Shown in pieces: positions 1-9,162 of a stretch of DNA of 64,000 bases (position 1 is the stretch's first letter; each line of letters begins with the position of its first letter). The notes below the pieces were generated by a model, which was not told the DNA's origin, did not search any database, and worked only from the letters and a program-made list of their open reading frames with translations. Origin of the DNA: Sphagnum compactum (taxonomy: Eukaryota; Bryophyta; Sphagnopsida; Sphagnales). A program made the translations under genes and the position numbers. The DNA is taken from the NCBI GenBank assembly GCA_965153455.1, contig OZ234500.1, forward strand, positions 4,464,001 to 4,528,000. Direction: 5' to 3'.

Positions 1-292
1 ACAACAGAACCAGGGGAAGGCTCTCTGTGAGATTTGCCTCAGAATAATAATGCATGTGGCAAAACTTCAAATGCAAAATGGATGAGCTTTGTAAGCAACT
101 CTGGATTTTGTCATCCAAAGAATCACCTCCAAATGTAGGAGGCAACCACAGCCAAACCCTAACCCTAATTTCGTATCTATTTTCACAACAGAACCAGGGG
201 AAGGCTCTCCTCTTTGCTTGTCTTTTTTTGTTGTTGCAACAATCGTTAGCTCGAGTATTTCTCATGGGCCTTCACAATTTCGAACCGCAGTG
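1..292 (+). promoter_or_regulatory. 5' flank/leader of G-patch gene with telobox
   Basis: The region just upstream of the G-patch start codon contains a telobox (AAACCCTAACCCTAA) around 153-169, a motif common close to transcription starts of plant housekeeping genes. A perfect 25-bp direct repeat is present at 1-25 and 185-209. An upstream reading frame (54-293) ends with a TGA that overlaps the ATG of the main frame (TGATG at 291-295). No TATA box could be assigned and the transcription start is unknown. Confidence 0.5.
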
Positions 293-1705
293 ATGTCGAT
301 CATGTCGGGTGTGAATGCGGAGATTGGAGCTGCAGCTGCATCTGATTCTCTGGCGCCGGAAATTCTCCCTGAAACAAACATTGGGTTTAAGGTAAAGTAA
401 TCTTGTTTCCCTCCCGTTTGCTTCAACTAACCTCCTTTCTCTTCCTCTCTCTGTGCAATCGCTTGATTAATTTTTTTTGCCATGCAGTTGTGCAATCGAA
501 GTGTCACGAGTTGAGAATTTGACATCTGACGAGGAAATTATACTCTATGCAATTTTTGTTGTGGGGGGGGAGGGGGGGGCGACCTAATTCATTTGTGCTG
601 AATTGGGGATCGGTGTTGTATTCAGCTTCTGAAGAAGTCAGGCTGGAAGGAGGGCACGGGTCTTGGTGCATCTGAGCAGGTTTGAATTCTGACATCATCC
701 TTCCTCACATTCCATTGTGATGTGTAGGGCATGTCTCTCACATTCCACTGTTTGTCTTCAAGATTCTCACATTTTTTTCCTGGGGCAATTGTCTCTTTCT
801 TTATGGATCTGAAGCTTTTACCACTAAACCATAAGCCCTAAACCTTCCCCTGCTTGATGATGCACATCATTGGTTGAGTGAACTATCCGATGAGAACTCA
901 TCATCTCAGTGGGTGGTACTTCTTCTGCTTCTAAGGTTTATTTTTTGACAGTTCAGTTGCATGAATGAAAATGTGTATCCAGTCTGCATCTGGAAAAGCT
1001 CAGATAACTGGCTATGTTTTTTTGTTTCTTGAGTTGATAATCTTGTGTCTTATAAATTCATACCTTGATTTCAAATTGAGGGCATCATGTTCATCTTGGT
1101 TTTTGTTTTAGCCAAAATCCATGCTAGTCTATGTGTGCATACTGAGATAAGTGTTACATGCTAGTGCAGGGCAGATTGGCACCGTTGGAGACCCATGTCA
1201 AGCAAGATAGACGGGGTATTGGAGCTGAGAACAATAAAAAGAAAAGGGTAATTGCTTCCCTCAAAGATTCACAAGATCAACATGGACTTTCCAAGGTAAA
1301 CCAGGTCACTGCAAACTGTGTGCTCACCTTTCTGTCCTGAGAGTGTCTCAGAGGAATAATTCTAGCCTGATCATACAGAGTTCATATTTGATCTCAACCC
1401 AGCTTTCGTGTAAGATCAGGTACAATTTGTCTGGTATGCTGCAATTTCCTACGATTGTAGATATGTTCTGCATATTCTTGGATGTGTCCATCCTTTCTAT
1501 GAACTGTAATTCTATGTTTCTTTGGATGCCTGCTCTTACTGACTGGTAAATTGGTTTCTTTTTTGGTCCTCAGAAACAAGGAGAGACAAAGGAGGAGAAG
1601 GGTTTGTCAAAGAAGGCTAGGAAATCCCATGCCAGAGCACAGCAAGAGCAAGAACAGGCTTTCACACGGGACTTCTTTCGAGAATTTTGGCCAGAGAATG
1701 TCTGA
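293..1705 (+). CDS. G-patch domain protein (136 aa, 4 exons)
   Basis: Exons are 293-391, 626-679, 1170-1295 and 1574-1705, all joined in phase 0 at GT-AG introns. The joined protein has a short N-terminus, then a G-patch: GFK is completed by exon 2 (LLKKSGWKEGTGLGASEQ), followed by GRLAPLE and then RRGIGAE in exon 3. This is the glycine-spaced pattern (GW.EGxGLG..EQG...P) of D111/G-patch proteins, which bind and activate DEAH-box RNA helicases or act in RNA processing. The last exon is lysine- and glutamine-rich and ends with aromatic residues (FFREFWPENV). Family knowledge suggests a nuclear RNA-processing role; the specific partner is not visible. The start was chosen as the first ATG in frame with the exon 1 donor; a second ATG lies three codons later. 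It resembles the small plant G-patch proteins in size. Confidence 0.88.
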
Positions 1706-3389
1706 CCATCATCACTCATTGTGTGTGTAACATTTTAGCTTCCCTAACAATAGTTGTAGTATACTATTGTCCATTCCCAGAACTTCATGTTTATCTCAAC
1801 TCATCAAAGAGCTAAGAGATCTGTAGCATCTGGTCTGTGCATACTATAGAACCGTGATTTTGAGAACAAAGACAGTAGCTTCCTCTAACTTTTCTTAGCG
1901 TTAAGTCTGGATCAGAGTCTCAAGAAGACTCCCAGCAAGGTTTCAAAAACATTATTTGGATAAAAAACACAAGGTTTTTATGTTGAAGCTTCTAGGCTTA
2001 CCCTACAAACAACCCCAACTTCTTTTAGTCTCACTCATGGGCATTTAAATGTTAGCAATTGAGTGAATAAATTATTTGCAATTTTGTCATGATGTGCAGT
2101 GTCACATTAGACTCCAAGATCCCAAGATCAATGATTTGCTGATTGGGTGTTTTTATGTCTAGTGAATAAGACATGAATCTCCAAAGAACACTGTGATACA
2201 TTATTGGTTCATTTGTTCCCTCATCCTGCCAGTGACTTGATGGCGAGCAGCGCAAAAAAACTGAGCTTCAGTGATTCACTACAGTTCAAAACATGGACAC
2301 AACAGTGTCATAGCTGCAAGTAGCAAGAAAGAGTGGTCAGCACACAATGGATGAAACCTCACCATATTCACAAATTGATTCTCCAGAAACACCGAGGAAA
2401 GACAATCTGGGTTGATAAAATGTGGGGGTGTGGAAAGCCGGTGGATGAGAATTTATGGTTGCCCAATCTCTCGAATAGAATCATAAAGAGAGGAGGGTTG
2501 GGTTCCAACTTTGGTGAATGAGAAAAATAGATGAAAGTATATGATAGGAGAAATAATATGGATGATATAGCCTGCCTGATGGATGTTAAATAATGGGTGT
2601 CCAAAGCTGGTGGAGGAATATGGATGCTATATAGAAGGATGATTAAAAATTTGTATTTTATATTTGGTTTATAGCCATATTTGGCTAAATCTTCCTAGGT
2701 ATGTTCACCACTTTTTCTACATCTTCTTATGGATGACTGCCACTTTGGCTACAAACAAAAATTCCAAACAAAAACACTGGGAGAAAATAATAATATGGAT
2801 GATTCAGGGATGGGGTGTCCAAAGGCCGGTGGAGGAGGGATATGGATGATATAATACCTCGTCTACTAGATAGATGGATGATAACCCCATATCCTCCATC
2901 CATACTTCCATTCATCCATCCATCTGCGCTTCTGTGACTGTTGTTTTCAACGGTTACAAGCCTCGGTTTGAAATTTGGAGCTGTTTTTTTTCCATTATTA
3001 ATTTTGTGTGTGTGTGTGATTTTTTGAGGTTTCTTCGTGCCTTTGCTTCTTGTGCATTTTTTTTGCTGCCTACAAAAACCCTTTCTTCTCTGTGACTATT
3101 CACTGCACTTGTGTTTCTTGATGCGTTTTGTTGTGTTTTTCTTGTCAGTTTCACCCCATCTCTCTTCTTCTCTGTTTTCTTCTTCATCCAGTGTGCCTCG
3201 CTGCTGCATTGGGTTCCTCCCCGGGGCGGTTGTTACTCTCGCATTCGCTGCTGCTTCTTTGCATTGATTCAGCGATTCCGAGGATTTTTCAAAAAAAATT
3301 TAAACCCTTTGCTGTAGCTCCTGCAAGGGTGTGTCCAGAAGCTAGCAGGGTTTCCGGGTGCGGAGGAGCTTCAGGTAGAGCTAGCTTCT
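1706..3389. other. Intergenic region and 5' leader of next gene
   Basis: No gene was found. The first few hundred bases are probably 3' UTR of the G-patch gene. About 2320-2890 is repetitive (separate entry). From about 2930 the plus strand is T- and pyrimidine-rich with a short TG run, as expected of a promoter and leader for the gene starting at 3390. Confidence 0.45.
2320..2890. repeat. Degenerate GGATGA-rich repeat units
   Basis: Three diverged copies of a module containing GGGTGT..AAAG(C)CGGTGGA followed by GGATGATAT occur near 2420-2460, 2590-2640 and 2810-2880. Between them, 2680-2790 carries a TTTGGCTAA ... TGGATGACTGCCAC block that recurs at 26785-26860, 28080-28115 and 28528-28630. 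It is a dispersed repeat family of unknown type. Confidence 0.55.
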
Positions 3390-5644
3390 ATGGAGAATCG
3401 GAGGTCTATCGTCGCCATCCGTTCTCAAGTAGTGCAGCAGCCCGCTGTTTCCCCCACCAAAGAAGGTACCGGAAAACTTACGTTTCTCTTTTTGTTTTTG
3501 GAAGAGATTTGTTAACAGTGAATCAGGCCTTCAGCGAGAGAGAGGGAGAGAGCTTTGACGATGGATGGGTGGTGTTGACAATGGGTTTTTCCTTTTTCGG
3601 TATGCAGCAGGTCTGTTTGGTGGTAGTGGTAAGAAGAAAGCAGGAGCTGCGAGAAATCTTACTCGCAAGGCACTAGCGGACAAGACCAATGAGTCGCCTA
3701 CCTCCTCCGGCTTCACTCCATCACCGATGAAGCTTAAAGAAGGTGACCGAGTGAGTTACAAGGGCACACCATATCCCAAGCTGCTGCATGATGTCCAGAA
3801 AGCAACGGTGCCTCCTCCGGTCCTTCACAAGGTTGAAACTGCCGAGGAATACAGCTTGCACAGAATGCCCAAGACACCAGGGGAGCTCGTAGCGCCCACT
3901 CCAGCAAATACACCCATCAGCAGCATTCTTCCCTTCAGCAGCAGCAGCTTCAGTCGAAGAGCACTTCCTACGACGCCCTCCTCAGGCTTCACTTTTGCAC
4001 CTCCGGTTTTCGAGGACAAACCTGATGTGCCCATGTCGCCAAACCAAGAAGAAGAAGAAGAAGAAGAAGAAGAAGCGCTGAATGCAAACAAGAACAAGAC
4101 CAAGGCAGAAACCATTCCTGCAAACAAGCCAATCAGTGTCTCCTCAAGCTTCGATCACAGTGTCCTCTGCCCGACGACCGCCCTGCCTGCGGTTTGTGAC
4201 AAGAAGACTGACTTGACCGTGTTGTCGCCACAGCAGGACGACGACCTGAATGCTGACGACGGCAACAAGACCCATGGAGGAGATTCCCCCACTGCTGTTC
4301 CTGAGAGCAGCAGCACCGTCCAATGCATGGAGAACCGGCAGTGGGAAGAAGGCACAGGAGGAGAGGATGGAGAGTTGTTGCCTCTTGATTTGCAGCTTCT
4401 GTACATGTTGGGAAAAGCTTCGTATGTCCCATCGCTTTCGGACGAAGAAGAAGAAGCCGACGATGCCGACGACGAGTCCTGCTTGACCGAACCCGATGAA
4501 CTCGACGTCAACGTCCTCCAGCATCTCGAGAAGGTAGAACTTTCTCCTAAACCCTAAACCCTTTCGCCATTTTGTCGGAAACGCTTACAGACATGCATGT
4601 TCCGGAGCTCATTTGGTGAATGTTCTTTCCTTGCAGGTATTGTGGAACTTGGAGCAGAACCCAAAATCGTCGGCAACAGGAACAAGTGATGGAAGCAGCA
4701 CAGAAGTGATGACAACCTCCTCGTCTGCTGCTGCTGCAGCTGCTTGGGTAGGCAGAGATGTGGAGGATGTCACAGTGGATGATGATAATGATGATGATGA
4801 TGATGATGCTAACTCTGAGTGCTCGGTCGTTGTGAATGTGAGTTCATCACCACGCATGGTGGAGAAATCTGATGCAGCACCAGCACCTTCCAAGTGTTGC
4901 AGCACCACACCTGACAACAGAAGAGATTCTCCGTCTTCTCTCCTCCAACAGCAAAGAGACTCTTCTAACAATGAAGAAATTGATGAAGAGGCGGGCTTTG
5001 AGGAGTACAACAACTACTATGTGAAGGAAGAAAACGATTATGAAGAGTATGAGGATGTTGATGAAGAACTGGATGGAGCTTGTGATGAGCTTTGCTATGC
5101 TATCAGCCAATTCACAATCAATGAGAAAGATGGTGTTGGGCTTCCAATTTCGAAGGGGCAACATGTCCGCTTTAACTATAACAGTGATGATGAAATGGAG
5201 GGAGAAATAGTTGTCACTGCTGAGCCACCTGCTCCTCCTCATCAGGGTATAGCTTTCTTCTTGACCACACCAAGGCTCTCCTCCTCCCACAGAATGAGAA
5301 AATAACAGTACTAGATATGCTTCTCACCTTGATAATTGTAGGATTTGAGCTCTCTGGCTAAGTAAGAAGCAAAACATGCAATCTTCCCACAAAAGGAGAA
5401 ACAGACATTAGAAGAGATACTTCACATTCACATACCTATTGAATACCAATTCACAAACACTTCAGGTTTGAGCTCTGTAGGTAAGAAGCAAAACATGCAG
5501 TCTACCTGCAGTCTCTAATTCACACATTGAATCCTTCATGCAGGTCCAGAATCTCCTTCCATTGTTCGCCTCAAAGGATTGCCAACCCCGAAAGGAAAGC
5601 ATCTGCGATTCACTGAAGAAATTGATGTCAGCCCATTGGTTTGA
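3390..5644 (+). CDS. Unrecognised acidic protein with duplicated GLPxxKGxHxRF motif (570 aa, 4 exons)
   Basis: Exons are 3390-3465, 3608-4533, 4637-5246 and 5544-5644, with matching phases. The second acceptor is a tandem NAGNAG (3604-3610), so exon 2 may start at 3608 or 3611. I do not recognise the family. The N-terminus is basic and contains RKALADKTN, which weakly recalls the RxALxDxTN motif of plant securin-like PATRONUS proteins and mitotic cyclin N-termini. Then come a Ser/Pro/Thr-rich region (TPGELVAPTPANTP), a run of nine Glu encoded by GAA/GAG repeats (about 4047-4076), an acidic stretch before the third exon, and a poly-Asp run (about 4777-4808). The C-terminus has the motif GLPISKGQHVRF, repeated across the last intron as GLPTPKGKHLRF. 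It is probably an intrinsically disordered nuclear or cell-cycle protein; that is inference only. Retention of the last intron would end the protein early at 5305. Confidence 0.78.
3601..3612 (+). other. Tandem NAGNAG splice acceptor
   Basis: The acceptor of intron 1 reads GCAGCAG before GT. Use of the first AG adds one alanine after residue 25; use of the second omits it. Both choices keep the frame. Confidence 0.6.
4534..4636 (+). other. Short intron with telobox
   Basis: The 103-nt intron 2 of the acidic protein gene begins GTAGAAC and contains CCTAAACCCTAAACCC at about 4546-4561, a telobox placed inside the transcribed region. Confidence 0.55.
5342..5507 (+). repeat. Imperfect duplication in last intron
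   Basis: A block of about 44 bp (TTTGAGCTCT...GTAAGAAGCAAAACATGCA) occurs at about 5342-5386 and again at 5464-5507, inside the 5247-5543 intron. It is a local duplication with no sign of coding function. Confidence 0.7.
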
Positions 5645-6356
5645 GAGTAGGTTTGTGATCCTGTACAATTTTTGTGAAGAGTAGAGTTTTGATTCATGTT
5701 CAGTGCTCACTGAGCTACTAGTGCTATGATGATGAGAATACAAGAAATTTCTGAAACTACACAGTCCCTGGTTTTTAAATGACCAGCAATTTGCATGTTT
5801 TTTTGTAAGAGAGATTTGGGAAAATAAAATTCACCATGCTTTTCACATCAACTGTTTGTGTTGACCAAATTCAATAATACCAAAAACTCACCTTCTGACA
5901 GGCTCAATGGAAACAGTCTTGAATTGCAATGATTTAATGCTGGAAAAGCACACCAATTCGTGAGCAAGAACAGTTTACAGATTGAATCTCACAACAGACC
6001 TTGGAAGGTAAGAAAACCTTGGAAGGAACCTATTAGTAGTTTCATCATCTGTTGTCAATGTTACAACATGAATATGTGCCTAATGAACATCACTAGAAAA
6101 GAATGCAGAGAAGGAGCATTAAGGAAAAGTGACATGCTTCTTCATTACGTTTTAGGTTGTCATCTCTCTTCAACCAACTCTTCAGCCACAGCTCTGTGGT
6201 TAACGGATGACATATGTGCTTTCTGCTACTCCTCAACTAGTTCTCTGAGTTTGTTTGCTGCAGAAGAAAAAGTACATGAGTTTGTGTCTGCTTTGGTCAA
6301 CTTTTACTAGCCCATCTAGAGATCTAGTGTTGTGAAACTTGTCTTGCTATCTCAGA
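5645..6356. other. Convergent 3' ends of two genes
   Basis: This gap lies between the stop codon of the plus-strand acidic protein gene and the stop codon of the minus-strand B3 gene. It probably holds both 3' UTRs. No further gene was seen; the reading frame at 5960-6310 matches nothing recognisable. Confidence 0.5.
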
Positions 6357-7615
6357 TTACTTTGTTCCTGCCTGTGAACCCAATTTAGAATATTGTTCGT
6401 AATTCCAGCACCTCTTGCTCCTTGCACGCTTGCAAGGATTTGATGAAGTACCTACGACAATGCCAGCATGAAACTGGTGATTATGACTCTCTGCTTCATC
6501 CTCAAATGCTGATCCACATGATGTCTTGTTTGATGACCTTGAGGAAACATACCTCACACTCCTCTTCCTTGAAATTCCTTTGTACACAATTTCATGCGAA
6601 TCCTCGCAAAGCCTGCTGATGTGAGAAATTGGCTTCTGGCTTGTCTCACTAATGATTCTTACAGCAAACACAGAGTCAGCAATAAGGGTAAACTCTATCT
6701 TGTCTCCAACAGCCATTGTGTGATTGTCGGCAAATTTCTTCCAACCTGCTCGGAAACCTGACCATGAGCCTCGGGACACAGACACCTCCCATGTCATGCC
6801 ATGCTCATCTTGCAGTACTGCTTCATTTCCAATTTGATGCCCATGATCTTTCATAAACTCCAATGGAATCCACTGCAGAGCCCCACCAATGACAATTCTC
6901 AGTAAAACTTCAATCCAGGAAAAGAAATCTCTTAAGGGACGAAAGTCATATATGTATACCTACTTGTGGTGACAACCTAATCAAAAGACAGGAAGCACCC
7001 GTGGTCCTTCTAGGGTCTTAAAACGCATCCAGAAATGCAGTTTGTATGTTGGCAAGGAGTATAGATCTGGCTCAATTGACAACAATTCATTCATCTAAGG
7101 TTCAAGCATTTGTGTGTACAAAAGACCCATCTATATCTGTTGTGAAGGAAAGCTCTTACAATTCCAGAGCTGTGGGATGCAGCCAAGCTGCCTGCTAACA
7201 CAGTCTTGGTGAATGTGGGAGGACAGAGAGATTGGGTCAGCTGCTGCTGCCGCTGAATCTCTTGTGCTTTGCAGTTCTGCTGTACTCTGACCTTTGCCAT
7301 GATGCTCTTTTCATTGGCAACAAGAGATCCTTCACTGTAAATCTTTTTCTTTGACCGCTCCAAATTCTTCTTGGCATCGGATGATAATACGTGACTTATG
7401 CAGCATTCTTCTGAAAACACATCTGCATCATCAGCTTCGGACGCTTTCATCACTGCATCCATCAAAACCGAAATCCTTGTCCGACCTCCCGAGGCAGTCA
7501 TGACCGCGTCCATCAAATTGGAGATCCGTGTCTTTTCTTCCGATGCTCCTCTCTTCACTGATGCATCCACCATCGCTGGAACCGCCGCGAAGCTCCCTCT
7601 AGCTCGTGTTACCAT
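6357..7615 (-). CDS. B3-domain DNA-binding protein (323 aa, 2 exons)
   Basis: Exon 1 is 7160-7615 and exon 2 is 6357-6872, joined in phase 0 (donor GTAAGAGC, acceptor CTGCAG). The B3 domain spans about residues 133-225: FTKTVLAGSLAASHSSGI at the end of exon 1, then WIPLEFMKDHG, the central strand MTWEVSVSR, SGFRAGWKKFADNH, and VGDKIEFTL. This is the W(G)..F...H.L..GD....L pattern of plant B3 transcription factors, closest in layout to single-B3 proteins of the At5g42700/At3g19184 kind, which have a charged N-terminal region before the domain. The N-terminus contains a duplicated 17-residue unit around RTRIS.LMDAVM.AS. The tail after residue 225 is basic (RKRSVR, CKRARSKR) and may carry a nuclear localisation signal. 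Expected role: sequence-specific nuclear DNA binding; the target is unknown. ATG at 7615 opens the frame. Confidence 0.85.
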
Positions 7616-8800
7616 CGCTTACCAAGGAACTCAAAGGATCAGATGCAACAGCCGAAGCAGCAGGTGTTCAAGAATAGAAAATCCTTGACACATCGAGGAT
7701 GCAGAGGACCACCAAAGCTCGAGATTCATCCTCCCAGTGAGCATTCCACAACAAGAACGTCATTGGATTTGCGCGATCTGTATCCGAAGTATCTGATATG
7801 AAGACGGATGCGATCGTGCGGACTCTTCGAAGCGAGCGAGCCTCAATTCATTTCCAGCTGCAGTTGACTCAGGAAATCAGACAGACGTAGATCCTCAATC
7901 TCCACAGCCTGCTGCAAACAAGCCGCGAAATACGAGTCATTGGCAGCACAGCTTCGGGAAGACTTCGGGAGGACGACATTCTAGGAAACATACAAAGCTG
8001 ATTCAATTGTCCACAGGAAATCAAACCGATCACAAGAGCAAAACCACCGACGACAACATTGCCATGTTATCTCCAATCTGAAGCCAAAACCGAACAAGTC
8101 ACAGAACAGCACTGCAAAACTTCGGAAAGAAACCGAGACACAAGAAAAACCAGCACAGATTCGGACCGATTTGTAGTAAAGAAGATGTACAAATCTATAC
8201 AAGTATGCAAGACAACTGCCTGAACGCGACGACATACAGAAGGGGGTTTCCAAGGAAAAAAACAAGGAGAAAAAGAGAAGAAAGGGAGGCGCAACAGAGA
8301 ATGTTACAGAATCAGAGAAAAAGAGTAAGTTAACTCAAAGCTAGAGAGAAAAAATGTCGAGAAACACAGCTCTCTTTTCCCGACAGCGAAGCAAGTCCAA
8401 AGGAAAGCAAAACAGAGAAAAACAAAAGAAAGCTCAAGAAACAGAAGTTGCCATTTGTCTCCTTCACAAAAAAGCACCGCACCTGCCACACAATGATTCC
8501 TCGAGGTCACGGATCCGAGCTCCAGCTCCCGCGAAAGAATGCGTGAAAGAAAATCGAAGAGGAAGAAGAAAGGCAGCCGCAGCGGATGTGGAGAGAAGAA
8601 CAGAAAGAGAGAGAAGAGAGCGAGAGAAGGCAAAACAAACAAAGCTTCTCTCGCGGGGACGACAGCAAAATACACTAGAGGTAGAGGACGACGGTTCTGC
8701 GCGTAATACTTCTTTTCCCACAACCATTCCAAGTTGGAATTGAAAGAATACTGGAATTAAACTGTAATTCTGGAATTTTCCTGTGAGTTTCTTAATTCCA
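7616..8800 (-). promoter_or_regulatory. 5' flank/leader of B3 gene
   Basis: Read on the minus strand this region is strongly pyrimidine-rich (CTCT, TTCTC runs, mainly 8240-8680), as in plant leaders and core promoters. No reading frame in it resembles a known protein. It may include a leader intron; a GGTAAGCG donor-like sequence lies just 5' of the ATG. The transcription start is not identifiable. Confidence 0.45.
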
Positions 8801-9162
8801 GAAAATTCCAGTCAATTAAGTTTTAAATTAAGAAAATTTTAGTCAATTTTTTTCTTTAAAAATTTAATTCATTTTTTTTGAAATATAGTACATACCCAAT
8901 TATTTTGTCAAATTGGATCTACAAATTACTATTTTAATTTTTTCAATTTCAAACACCAAGTTTAAATATTTGCAAGCATTAATTAAGTATACTTAGTTTA
9001 AGCATTGAATTATACTTAAGCATTAAATATAAGATGTGGAGAGAAAAATAGAAAGAGAGATTTAACAAAGAGGAGGAGGATAGTTCTGCGCATAATACTG
9101 ATTTTCCCAGAACTATTCCATGTTGGAATTGAATGCCTCCTTTCTGGAATTTTGCTATGAGT
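8583..9162. repeat. Duplicated upstream segment of B3 gene
   Basis: The segment at about 8583-8795 (GATGTGGAGAGA ... GGTTCTGCGCGTAATACT ... ATTCCAAGTTGGAATTGAA ... GTGAGTTT) recurs in diverged form at about 9032-9162 (GATGTGGAGAGA ... AGTTCTGCGCATAATACT ... ATTCCATGTTGGAATTGAA). The copies are about 450 bp apart and in the same orientation. The second copy is shorter. Confidence 0.7.

Noticed and set aside
3128-3676. 182-codon plus-strand frame across the start of the acidic protein gene
   Set aside because: It is in a different frame from the spliced protein and spans leader, exon 1 and intron 1.
3825-4127. Serine-rich minus-strand frame
   Set aside because: Antisense shadow of exon 2 of the acidic protein gene; the poly-Ser is the complement of the GAA run.
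8354-8743. 129-codon plus-strand frame, Arg/Lys/Glu-rich
   Set aside because: It is the complement of the pyrimidine-rich leader region of the B3 gene. The charged composition is what GA-rich DNA gives in any frame, and no domain is visible.
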